Source: Vanessa cardui
Lineage: Eukaryota > Arthropoda > Insecta > Lepidoptera > Nymphalidae
NCBI RefSeq assembly: GCF_905220365.1
Contig: NC_061141.1
Location: forward strand, 2,673,501-2,737,500
Direction: 5' to 3'
Length of the DNA stretch: 64,000 nucleotides
Numbering within the stretch: the stretch's first letter is position 1; each line of letters begins with the position of its first letter. The translations under genes and the position numbers were made by a program. The notes under the pieces were generated by a model. It was not told where the DNA came from, did no database searches, and saw nothing but the letters and a program-made list of their open reading frames with translations. Of this stretch, positions 32,891 to 43,192 are shown one piece after another.

Positions 32891-34290
32891 ATGGAACATC
32901 AAATAGAAACGAAGCCCACTAAGAAAAGGGCCCGCTCTTCGAACTGGAACGAAGAAGAAAAGGTATTTTCATATTTTTACTTTTATATGTATTTTCACGT
33001 GCTACATTGGTGTTGTTATTCATCTTTCTATTCAGACCGTTTACGTTTGATGTTTTAATCTTGTTACTTTCTTGCAGAGACTATTAAGACAACTTATAAT
33101 TGAAAAAATTGATATTATAGAGAAGAAAGACTGCTCTACAAATACGCATGCACAGAAGAAAGCGGCTTGGCAAGAGATACTGTCTAGGTAACAATAAATT
33201 TATAACATCGTGCACTTATAATTAGGAAATAATATTAACTAGGCATGTATAAAATTAATGAAATTAACCTATTTTTACAGTTTTAACAGTCTGAACAATA
33301 AACAACGAGACCTGACTCAGTTGATAACCCAGTGGCGACATACAAAAGGTCAAGTAAAAAGTAGGGAGTCGGAATATCGACGCGCTAGGCTGATGACAGG
33401 AGGAGGGCCTCCACCACCAAGCCCCCCACCTGAAAACATTGAAATCATTCAGTCTATACTAAATGAGTTTGTGGTGGACAGCAATGCATTTGACAGCGAC
33501 AGTGCATTTATGAAAACAATAAAACAGGTATGTATTGTTTATACTTAATTGGTTACTCATCTATATTAAATAATTGATAATTAATATTAAATATTTTAAA
33601 ACATATTTTTATTGCAGTCGCACACAGCTGAAATTAAAAACGTACATCGGCCAGAATTAGAAGTGCCACCAATACTATCCTCAGTTAATGTTATTTTAGA
33701 TTCTGAGAAATCAATTGAGGTATTGTATACAATTATTGATTTTCACTTGATGAACTTTTTTTTATAAAATTATTTGTTCATGCTCATATGCTTTTTTTTC
33801 ATTTGCAGTTAGTAAATCCTGAAGCAGAAATACAAATCACACCACTCGCTTCAACATCAGAAACTGTTCTGAGAAATAAAAACAATATAAAATATATAAA
33901 TAAATATAAAAACATATATAACAATATAAAATAAATAAATAAAAACATATAACAAAAAAAAGGAAACTTTATAAACCCTCAAAAAAACAAACTAAAATGG
34001 TAAGCCAATTTAGTCACAGTACTTTATTTAGTAGTTAGTTACATCAGAAAGTTTGATAAATTTGTTCAAGAATGAGCAATGAAGTTAATATTTGCTACTT
34101 TATTTGACTTGGTATATATATTTATGCCCAATGTTTGTTTTGTTACAGGATGATTATGAACACCAATTATTTTTATTAACAAAAAAGCAAAGGAAAACAA
34201 AGAGCTACGAGAGGAAGAAATACATAAAAAAAGGAAGAAAATTTTGGAGTTGGAATGGCAATTTTGGGAAAAAAAGTTAAAGATGCTGGA
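32891..34290 (+). pseudogene. Myb/SANT-like (MSANTD-type) DNA-binding protein, multi-exon, near intact
   Basis: Exons 32891-32962, 33078-33187, 33281-33527, 33618-33719 and 33809 onward join in frame with good splice sites (531 nt, 177 codons, before the fifth). The N-terminus is basic. A Myb/SANT-like domain follows (N-W-N-E-E-E-K-R-L-L-R, then A-A-W-Q-E-I-L, then Q-L-I-T-Q-W-R), then P-P-P-P-S-P-P-P and an acidic region. In the fifth exon an AT-rich low-complexity run brings a stop at 33932. The expected C-terminal coiled coil is at 34150-34280 but needs a one-base frame change in a poly-A run. The product could be a Harbinger companion protein or a host gene; I cannot decide. Confidence 0.6.
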
Positions 34291-34333
34291 TTGAAACTGT
34301 TTTTTTTTATTAAATATGTTTTATTTTATTAAA

Positions 34334-34508
34334 AGTAAGTTTGCAAGACATAGCTGAAAGATTAGCAACAGCGATAACATTCGCAGAACATAAGATATAC
34401 CACTATAGTATACTTAAATCTCAAATTTTAAAAGAAACAATTAGTAATATTCCGAAAGAAGTAATAATTTCTGATAACATTAATGATATAGAGCCCTTTT
34501 TTATGTAG
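34334..34508 (+). pseudogene. Retrovirus-like env fragment (insect errantivirus type), part 1
   Basis: A short frame ending in a stop at about 34506 resembles an internal part of the envelope-like protein of insect LTR retroelements (I-A-E-R-L-A-T-A-I-T-F-A, Y-H-Y-S-I-L). It has no start and no neighbouring gag or pol. I link it tentatively to the fragment at 39041. It is a decayed remnant. Confidence 0.4.
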
Positions 34509-34735
34509 AAAGTAAGATTATTAATCTAATTTTGTATTTCATAATTAGTATACCTTTAGTTAAGTTAATATAATACAAGAAAAATTGTTCCTATAATCCA
34601 AAACAATCCTTCCTGTACCTATCCTATTATGCGAAAAGTTACTCTAGCATGCAAATTCATAATTAAATTTGTAAAGGCAGCATTATACTTTCTGTGAAAC
34701 AGAAGTTTTTTATAAAAAGCAAAGTAGGGTGAGTG

Positions 34736-35155
34736 GGGGGAAGATGAAAAACGGGGTAACACAAAAAGGCATCAATAAAGAAAAATTTTGTGTAATTTAC
34801 CCAATGCAGGCATCATTCATAAGACCGCCATTTTATTACGTCCCACACCTCAGTCGACACTTGTCGTATCGAGGGATCGGTTGTGTGTTATAAGGGAATA
34901 TTTGCGCTGCGGAACTTACGCGAGCAAATCGGGTGTTTTAATCTTACCCCGTGTCGCGTAACTTCAAATACGAGGTAGGTACGAGTTTTTTGTTTGTATA
35001 CATACTTATTATTTTTAATTGTTAGTTATGTTTTTAAGTTCAAATATCGCTACTTTTTGTATTTTAGGACTTATTGTAACATTCCGTCCTTACCCGCCAA
35101 TATTTGACGGGGTAAGATAAACATATAAAAGTTTCCATCTTGCCCCGTTTACAAA
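34736..35155 (+). repeat. pogo 3 5'-subterminal repeats
   Basis: A G-rich possible terminus (GGGTGAGTGGGGGGAAGATG) is followed by repeated words: ACGGGGTAAC (34751), the inverted TTACCCCGT (about 34944), ACGGGGTAAG (about 35107) and the inverted CTTGCCCCGT (about 35140). They lie upstream of the pogo 3 gene in both orientations, as expected for transposase-binding sites. Confidence 0.5.
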
Positions 35156-35288
35156 AGTCATACTAATGGTCACATGCTCTCAAAGTGTACTTGAATATAT
35201 ATTTTTTTTGTTACAGCCCATATATAAATTGTCAGCAGTACCGACTAAATAAAAATTAAATTCAGTTTGTCAATTTAGAAACATTACC

Positions 35289-37909
35289 ATGCCACGTAAC
35301 TACGTCCGAAAATCTCTACGTGCAAGCTCCTACACTCATGAAGACGTGGCAGAAGCCGTTGAGAAAGTGAAAAGGAAGGAACTGACATTATACGGCGCGG
35401 CTAATTTTTTTAAAATACCCATTGCTACTCTTCATAATCGTTTGAATAAAAAAACCGGTGTTAAAAGTGATACACTTGGTCGCCCTCCCGTATTTGATCA
35501 TGAAACGGAAACAAGATTAGCAAATGGTCTTAAAGTTTTAGAAAAATGGGGTTTCGGTCTATCTAGAAAAGAAGTAATTTTATTAGTGGAACGCTATGTT
35601 CCATTGAATAAAATACGTACCCCATTTAAAGATAACACTCCAGGACCGGATTGGTTCACAAACTTCCGTAAACGACACAACCTTTCACTTAAAAAAGCTC
35701 AGTCTCTGGAACATTTAAGAAAAAATAACACTAATCCTTTTATTATTTATTTATTTATTTATTTATTTGGATAACCAACAAAAGTAACATTATTACATGC
35801 ATTATATTATAAAGCTAATGACAATGACTTAAATGTTCTTTTAATTATAGGTTATCACATCATGCAAATATATATATTGTAGTGTATCAAAATTTAAATT
35901 AAGAAACAATAATGATTAAAAAACACAAGAAATCTTTTACATTATAACAAATAAATTAAGAATAATTATAAATGAATACTTCACAATTTTGGAATCAACG
36001 TTAAAGGAATTAAATTTGGAACAACGGCCACATTTAATATGGAACGATGAAACATCAGTGTGTTTAAACCCTTCAAAAACAAAAGTAGTCGGAAAGAAGG
36101 GGGCCCCATCTTCTCGAATTACACATGGTACTGGCAGAGAAAATATCACTGTTTTAACGGCTGTTAGCGCCAATGCCAAGAAAAAGTCCTTTAATCATAT
36201 TTAAGGGGAAATTTGTATGGGATTCATGGGTAGCTGATACCGACGGCAAATATGATTTTGAGCTGTCTTATGTCAAAGAGGATGGATGGATACACAAATA
36301 TTTTATAACTTTATAGAAAAAGTGTTTATCCCTGCCCTTGGAAAGGAAAGACCAATCCTTCTAGTTTACGACGGACATGGCAGTCACGTTGATCTCAATG
36401 TAGTCGAATTAGCTATTCAAAACAACATAACAATTTTAAAATTACCGCCTCACACATCCCATATCCTACAACCGTTGGACGTGGCTGTATTCAAGTCTTT
36501 TAAAAGTAGATGGGACGCAAAATTAATTGAATGGCAACGACACAATACAGGTGTTAAAAATTTGGAACGATACCAAAGACAAAATAATATTAAACGGCTT
36601 TAAAAAAGTGGGAATATATCCTTTTAACTCTAAGGTGGTTCCGACTGATAAATACGACCCGAGAGCATACAAACGTTGGGAAGAAGCGCAAAAAAACAAC
36701 CCTCACTCTTCACATCCACAGTCTGAAAATCCGTCAGTAAATGATACACAATACCCCCTACCACCACATGTAAATTCACAGTTATCACACCAAGATCCGC
36801 GATTTCATATTTTGTCAACGTTAAGCCCAGTTAGTTTAAAAGAAATTTGCATTAATGCTATCAATCTTCGGATGAGAAATGACATGTTTTTAAATTATGA
36901 AAATACTTCTTTAGACTTAGAAAATGTTCATCTGTTGGCGGATGTGTCAAAGAATCACGAATACGCACGAAAATTCATAGCGTACCAGAAAGAAGAACTA
37001 CCTGAATGTTTGACATCAGATAATGTTAAAATTCAAAATGTATCAACATCGGCAGCACAAAAATCAAAAATTAATATAATTTCTAATGAATTAGTCAGCT
37101 TCGAAGAACTTCTTCTTGAAACAGTCAAGCAAACCCCTCGACGAAGATCAAAAGAAGGCGTATAGCGTTAGGAGCAGAAGTAATTACAGAGACTATGAAA
37201 AAAAAACTATAATGAAAAATCAACACAAAATATACTTGAGACCAAAATAGAAATACCAAAGAAAACTCCAAAAAAGAGTGAAGTTGTAAAAGAAAAACTA
37301 GGAAATATTAAAAAAAGTAGTAAAATAAAAAAAGAACGTAATACTAAAAAATATCAAATGAAGAAAGAAGACCAACGGGAAAAGAAAATATCTAAAAATA
37401 TAAAGAGAAAAATGAAAGTATTGTATAGCGAGACGGAAAGCTCTGAAAATGAGATAGAAGCTAAAACTCTTGAATCTGATGATTCTGACTATAATAATAT
37501 GGAAGAATTTATTGACAAATGCTTAAAAGAACAAGACGAAGATCAGAAAAATGTAAATCCTTGGCCAAATACACCATTGAGGCTAGGTGAAATTACAATT
37601 TTTGACGTTAAATCTAGTGAGTTAAAGAAAGATGATTGGGTTGTAGTACAATTTACTACAAGAAAAAACGTCAAACATTTCGTCGGAACGATTTTGTCAT
37701 ATGAAAACCATATGCCTGTAATAAAATTTGTACGAAAAGTCAAAGAGACGAGGTCGAATACGATTATATCTTTCACCTATCCAGATGTGGAAGATATAAG
37801 CGTCCTAAAACATACGGAAGATATTGTTTGTATTCTTCCACAACCGGAAATTTCTCGTCGCGGTCAAATAAGGTTTGAAGTCGATTTAAAAAAATTCAAT
37901 ATTCAATAA
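35289..37909 (+). pseudogene. pogo-like transposase 3, multiple lesions
   Basis: Starts at ATG 35289 with a psq-type helix-turn-helix (Y-T-H-E-D-V-A-E-A-V, Y-G-A-A-N-F-F-K-I-P-I-A-T-L-H-N-R) and a CENP-B-like second helix domain (W-F-T-N-F-R-K-R-H). A LINE tail interrupts it at about 35738. The DDE domain continues with L-I-W-N-D-E-T-S (first Asp), L-V-Y-D-G-H-G-S-H (second) and L-Q-P-L-D-V-A-V-F (third). Frameshifts lie near 36190 and 36280, a deletion near 36555 and a stop at 37163. The C-terminus (37358-37909) lacks a PHD finger and instead has K-K-D-D-W-V-V-V-Q-F, a domain seen at the end of other insect pogo-like proteins. Confidence 0.8.
35738..35970 (-). mobile_element. LINE 3' tail fragment inserted in pogo 3
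   Basis: A (TTTA)n-type run begins at about 35740 and is followed by about 200 bp of non-coding sequence. It resembles in layout the LINE 3' end at 12118 (A-rich tail on the minus strand). pogo 3 coding resumes after it (T-I-L-E-S-T-L-K-E-L). The boundaries are approximate. Confidence 0.4.
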
Positions 37910-39040
37910 GTCGTTAATTGTTGTTTTTGTTTTTTCTTTTGTTGATTTTTTAAAAAAGATTTATGATTAGTTTAAACAATTGTGTTTAGTATCTTATATT
38001 TTATATTAACTTTTTCCACTTCGTGTCAGTTTTTAAGCACATAGCTGGAGTAGATTTTTTAAATTATTATTTTTTTTATCTTTATGCCTGTGTACTCCGA
38101 ACCCGGTGGGCAGAGGTGCAATAGCATCCATCACTGGCCGAACAAATTTTTAGGTCCCAATGTAATTGGTGGTCGCCTTATTGACATCGCTCGGGATTTC
38201 CAAACTCGGGGTTGTGCTAATAGGATTTCTTTACACGTACTACATCATAGTGCAGAAGAATGAAACATTCTGGAAAATCCGTAATCATTGATTTTTTAAG
38301 TTAAGTATTAGGTAAAATAAAGACTTGTTATCGGTATTTTAGTCAACATCAATTTGCAATTTGACTTTGACTTACAGATTACAAAATATAAGTTCCTAAA
38401 TATGCCAAATTTAAGTTAATTATTTATTGTTTTTATATAGTACTAGCTTTGCCAACGACTTGGCTCGTGCAGAATAATATTTTTTTAAAATAAATAATAT
38501 TTAAATGAATCTTATATTATAAAAATATGTTATTTTGGTACATGTATGTATGTATGCTATACGCATACGCTATATACGCATTAGGTAAAAAACGATTTTT
38601 TAATATTACAAATACACACTAATTTTTTTATAATACGCTTTTATAAGCTTTGGCTCTGTGTAACGGAATCTTTAATCGCGACTTTCAGCTATTAACAGAA
38701 GTCAAATTAATTCGAAACTTAAAACGTGTTAAGTGACAATGCAATTAGTGTGTTTTTTTATTTTTTTTTTAAATTATTATTTTTTATTTGAATACATTGA
38801 AGATAAATGATATTTCTTTTAAAGTTTTCCTGTTTTTTGTTAAGGCAATTTTTTAAGATTTTATTGAATGGTTAGCTCTTTAATTTTGAAATATTTATCC
38901 ATTTACGTTTTGTGCTACATATTTTGCTGAAGAAAATGATACAAGGTACATCTACATGATTGTGTTTCAAATTATTTTGGCAATAAACAATAAAAGATTT
39001 TATATATTTTTCATTTTCTGAATAATCTTATCTATTTATA
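37910..39040 (+). other. Non-coding, AT-rich; minus-strand Helitron-like terminus near 38443
   Basis: No gene is supported. At about 38443, ACTAGCTTTGCCAACGACTTGG looks like a degenerate reverse-complemented Helitron 3' end (CTAG, then hairpin). A more GC-balanced stretch at 38095-38220 is unrecognised. The remainder is probably the 3' flank of pogo 3 and decayed retroelement sequence. Confidence 0.3.
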
Positions 39041-39610
39041 TGTTTTATAATAAAACTACCGAGGTAAGCCTTAATTGTAAAGAACATCAAGAAATGGTAT
39101 GGACAAAAGGATCTAATATATTAATCGGTGAAAATTCTCAATTAAATATTTCTGGCATCTTATGCCATAATTATTCATACTGAAAAATCCAAAGATAAAA
39201 TTATTATTGCAAATATAGAATTACAAAAATTGGAAGTGGCTACTGAAATAGAATTATCCTACGACACTTCAAAAATAAAATCAAAACTCAAGCAATTAAA
39301 ACAGATTAAATCTTTTGATGAGAATGTTCAACATAATATTATTCAATACAGTTGGATAAGTATTGTGACGATAATATTAATAGTTATAGTTTTTCTGCAA
39401 ATTCTCAGATCCAAGGTTCGTGTGAAAACATGAACTTCAAATTTAAAGGGGGATAGTCACGCCACCGAGATGCAAGAACTTAATTTTAAAAGGAATGTAA
39501 ATAATGATACATCGAACGAGGGTCATATTCAGAATGTAATTAAGAAACAATAGAACATTTGCATATTTTCGCTGAGTCCCACCACCATCTACAGCTGCCT
39601 ATAGAAAGCC
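39041..39610 (+). pseudogene. Retrovirus-like env C-terminal fragment with polypurine tract and start of 3' LTR
   Basis: Two frames (39041-39183 and 39230-39433) resemble the C-terminal part of an insect errantivirus-type envelope protein. The second has a hydrophobic membrane segment (I-S-I-V-T-I-I-L-I-V-I-V-F-L) and a short basic tail. A polypurine tract (AAAGGGGGAT) follows, then AGTCACGCC at 39457, the usual start of such LTRs. A frame break between the two parts and the absence of other genes show a remnant. The LTR is cut at about 39610, where Merlin copy B begins. Confidence 0.5.
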
Positions 39611-39639
39611 ACACATTTGGAAGTAAAGTCAAGTGAGTA

Positions 39640-40402
39640 AGTTTTCTTGCCGAAAAGGCAAATGCCGAACCAAATCCTACAGTAGGGCATTGGGAACATG
39701 GTTCTCAAACTCAAGGTTACCACTACCTTTGATATTCCAATTAACATATTTATTTAGTGAGAATTACACTTATGAATTGGCACAAAAGAGACAAAACATT
39801 GGAGAGAAACTGTAGTGTCTCAAGCTACGATTGCTGACTGGTACAGCTACTGCCGATAAGCAATCGTAGTATATTATTTGGAAAATGAAGAAAGTCTTCA
39901 GAAAATTGGAGGCCCAGGCAAAATTGTCCAGGTGGACGAGTCCAAATATGGAAGTAGAAAATATAATAGAGGACGGAATGTAGAAGGACATTGGGTTCTA
40001 GGCCTCATTGAAGACGGAAGCGATGATCTTCGCTTAGAAGTTTGCCCCGGAAATGAGCGAAATGCCGATGTTTTAGTGGGGCTAATTAAGAAACGTGTTC
40101 AGGAAAGCACCACAATACATACTGATTTTTGGAAAGGCTATGATTGCCTTCCTGAACATGGCTACATACATAAAAAAGTAAACCATAGTGACCCCGTCAA
40201 TAAATTTGTAGCACCAGACGGGGTCCATACACAGAGAATAGATGGTCACTGGAGAGTAATGAAAAGATTATATGCCAATGAAAATTATAAAGGAAATTTT
40301 ACGGAATGGCTAATAGAGGTGATGTGGAGGCGAAAAATTAATATAAATCATTTAGATCCTTTCGAAGAAGTAATAAAATGTATAAAATATATATATAAAT
40401 AA
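39640..40402 (+). pseudogene. Merlin/ISXO2-like transposase, copy B, 5'-truncated
   Basis: Matches copy A (14250-15014) closely from C-R-K-G-K-C-R-T onward. The frame at 39878-40402 is intact through the catalytic core: V-Q-V-D-E-S-K-Y-G, H-T-D-F-W-K-G-Y and H-T-Q-R-I-D-G-H-W-R-V-M-K. In the last motif E-S of copy A reads D-G, so the usual Glu position differs. Upstream there is a frameshift near 39783 and TAA at 39857. The N-terminal exon found in copy A is missing. Confidence 0.85.
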
Positions 40403-40433
40403 AAATTTATACTTATAACACTCTTTTATTTTA

Positions 40434-41030
40434 ATGGTATGTAGATCATCCAAATTAGTGACAGAACCGAATTAGTCAACCCCGACCCTGCATGATACTA
40501 GTATGCCCTACCCCTAGAGTGTATATAAAAGTCCGGAGGCGCGGAGGGAGAGCAGCCCCCGCCCGCCATAACAGACTGTAGGCACCATGCGAGCCGAAGC
40601 GGCTGAGGCTGGTCGCCGCAGGCGGCCAAAAACCGAAGCTGCGTAGGCGAGTTTCAATCGCAACAGCAGTGGTCAGCAATCGAGCAAAGCCTCGACATCG
40701 TAGTCGAAAACGATTGCGAACAAGTCGATATTGGCCTCGGCGAAGCATCTTCGGACGAACGAAGATTCCGCCTAAGAAGAGGAAGTGATGCCGCCGAAGA
40801 AGAAAAAGACTCAGAGGGAAGCAGCGGTGATGAGTTCGGACAGCGAGGAAGACAACTCAGAGAACTTAATCGATATGCTAGACGCAGCTATAGGCATGTA
40901 TCCACTAAGAACAAATGGAATGGATTAAATGGTCAAAAATTTTATTTCTGTGTTTAGTTTCAGAAATATAAATTAATTCAATGAAATATTATAAGATTGT
41001 TTATAATTTTACGAAACAAAATATGTAAAT
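40434..41030 (+). other. Unresolved segment: GC-rich block with TATA-like site
   Basis: Absent from copy A. It has GTATATAAAAG at about 40522, then a GC-rich leader and a frame open from about 40609 to 40957 without an early ATG, encoding an acidic and Arg-rich sequence (D-A-A-E-E-E-K-D-S-E-G-S-S). It may continue the LTR interrupted at 39610, with Merlin inserted into the LTR, or be a separate gene start. I do not recognise the protein. Confidence 0.3.
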
Positions 41031-41191
41031 TTAGGCATTAAGTCACGTGACATTGAACACCAATCAGGAAGCGTTACGTCATCCCGTGCCAAACACCATT
41101 GTTGTTATGAGCGTCAGAGTTATTGTTTCACGGTTTAATCTTTTGTTGTCAGTTTTATTTAATTAGCCAAACCATTATTTAGAAAAAGAAC

Positions 41192-43123
41192 ATGGAATCT
41201 CGATTCACGAAAGGAAACAGCAATAACTTGCCCAGGATTGACGTTGTTATGCTTGGCAAGTTTTTCGCATCAAACAGCGACTTCTGCTCATCGGAATTTC
41301 GCAATGTTAAAACTTCGATGTAAGTATACAATAGTGAAATATAATCATTATAAGATAAATCCTCAATCTTTCAATAATGTTATCTATAAAGCGTTATTTA
41401 TTGATTGGTATAATAATTACAGTATTGACATATTTTAAGGTTAGAAATACAAAGCAAAATATACAAAAATGATACTTTTACATGTTAACTACTACTTTAG
41501 TCTTTACTTTTACTTCCAGCTTGTAAAACATAGTTGGTAAAACATAGTTCCAGCTTGTTAAACTAGTTGTAAAACATAATAGAATAATAAATCAGCTGCT
41601 TCTCATAACGTATAGATCGTAAGATCCAACCCCAGGAATCCTATTATGGTTGGATGGATGTATGGATGTTTGCTACTCTTTCACGCAAAAACTACTGAAG
41701 GGATTTGGATGAAACTTGGTATACATATAGTATATATCCTGGAAGAACACATAGGATAGTTTTAATCCCGAAAAACCAACGGGAACGGGAATTATCGCGG
41801 GTGAAACCGCGGGCGTCAGCTAGTTATAAAATATTTTGGAAACCATGTCAAAGGCAATAATACTAGCCAGCCACTCTCAAACTTTAGTCAAATATTACAA
41901 CTGTTTTTCACTGTAAATGTTAAAAAATGGGATTATTGTACCTACATACTTATATTAATATATTTCATTTCAGGTCCTCACGAGATTCATATATATATCA
42001 TAAGTGAAACGAGAGGGTAAACTGTGTACAGTGAAGTGCAAAATATGCCCGGAGCATAAAATTCATGCAAAATTATATAACTGTACACTTATTTTAGATG
42101 AAGAAGAAGAAAATGTTCTCTCTGTGAGGTGCGAAGACTGTGTAGCTTCCCAGGGGGGATGTAAACACGCAATTGCATTTCTTATGTGGATTCATCGCAG
42201 AAGTGAAGAACCTTCCTGCACTTCTATCGAGTGTTACTGGAAGAAGTCAAAACTTTCCAGGGTTGGTAGTAGCCTTAAATACATTACGGCCAAAGAACTT
42301 TCAAAGGGTAATCCTGTATTTCCAGGGAATTCATCTGCTCTCAAGAAGTTTTTACAAGAAGCTAAGAAGAGAAAATTTGCATATTGTGAGCTTTTGAAAT
42401 ATCAACCCACACATTGTGTGAGTGATGTAGAAGCTATTTCAATGCACCAACTTGCATATAGTCATAAAGAGAAAGATGTGGAAGATTTTTTGGGAAAAAT
42501 ACAGATAGCAGAGTCTGTAATACAGAAAATAGAGGAATTCACTAGGGAGCAATCAAAAAGTGCTCTTTGGTTCGAATTAAGATATGGTCGAATAACTGCT
42601 TCTAAAGCATTTGAAGTAAGCAGATGCAAAACAAGTGATGGAACACTTATAGCTGTCATACTTGGTGGCAAAATACCCGACACGCAATCTATGAAGCGTG
42701 GCCGCAGTTTAGAAGATGATGTGAGGAAAACTGTGATAGAGAAATTAAGAAAACCAATTTATAAATGTGGTCTCTTATTGAGCTCTAAATACCCAATGAT
42801 TGCAGGTTCCCCAGATGGAATTTTTGAAGATGGCATTATAGAAATCAAATGTCCTCTTAATGAAAAGCCTTACAAGAACTATGTCAAGAATGGAACATGA
42901 ACAAGCCACAGAAAAATACAACGCACAAATGCAAATTCAAATGTACCTATTACAAAAGAAATATTGTTATTATTGTATAGCTGACCCTGACTATCCAAAT
43001 AATAAAAAAGTGAATATAATAAAGGTATCATTCAACCTTACTTATGTTGAAGATTTAATTAATAAGTTAATAAACTTTTGGAAAATAAACATATACCCTT
43101 TATTAAATCAAAGTGTAGAGTAA
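41192..43123 (+). pseudogene. YqaJ-type nuclease of ISL2EU-like element, copy B
   Basis: Exon 1 at 41192-41319 (start M-E-S-R-F, then L-P-R-I-D) ends in a GTAAGT donor. Exon 2 begins at 41974 and reads the SWIM-like zinc motif and the YqaJ core (Y-G-R-I-T-A-S-K-A, A-G-S-P-D-G-I-F, I-E-I-K-C-P-L) in one open frame at 42004-42900. Two lesions are private to copy B: a replacement of about 20 bases by TA repeats near 41990, which breaks the exon start, and a 6-base insertion at about 42893 that creates a stop. The end of the frame at 43123 is otherwise complete. Confidence 0.8.
41639..41823 (+). mobile_element. Non-autonomous Helitron 3 (185 bp), in the YqaJ intron
   Basis: Same sequence, ends and position as the copy at 15069-15253, apart from single-base differences (for example AAACC versus AAAGC). 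It lies in the intron between exons 1 and 2 of the YqaJ gene, which explains why it was tolerated. Confidence 0.7.
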
Positions 43124-43192
43124 GTAAATGTGCTTATATGAAAAGGAGTGTTTACTTAAATAAAAAACTTTTTATTGAATTATAAACTAGTT

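Noticed and set aside
33885..33960. AT-rich run as a regulatory element or origin
   Set aside because: Looks like simple low-complexity expansion (AAATATAAAAACATAT words) within an exon.
40476..40748. Minus-strand ORF of 90 codons in the GC-rich block
   Set aside because: Arg/Leu-rich shadow typical of GC-rich DNA, with no supporting start context or domain.
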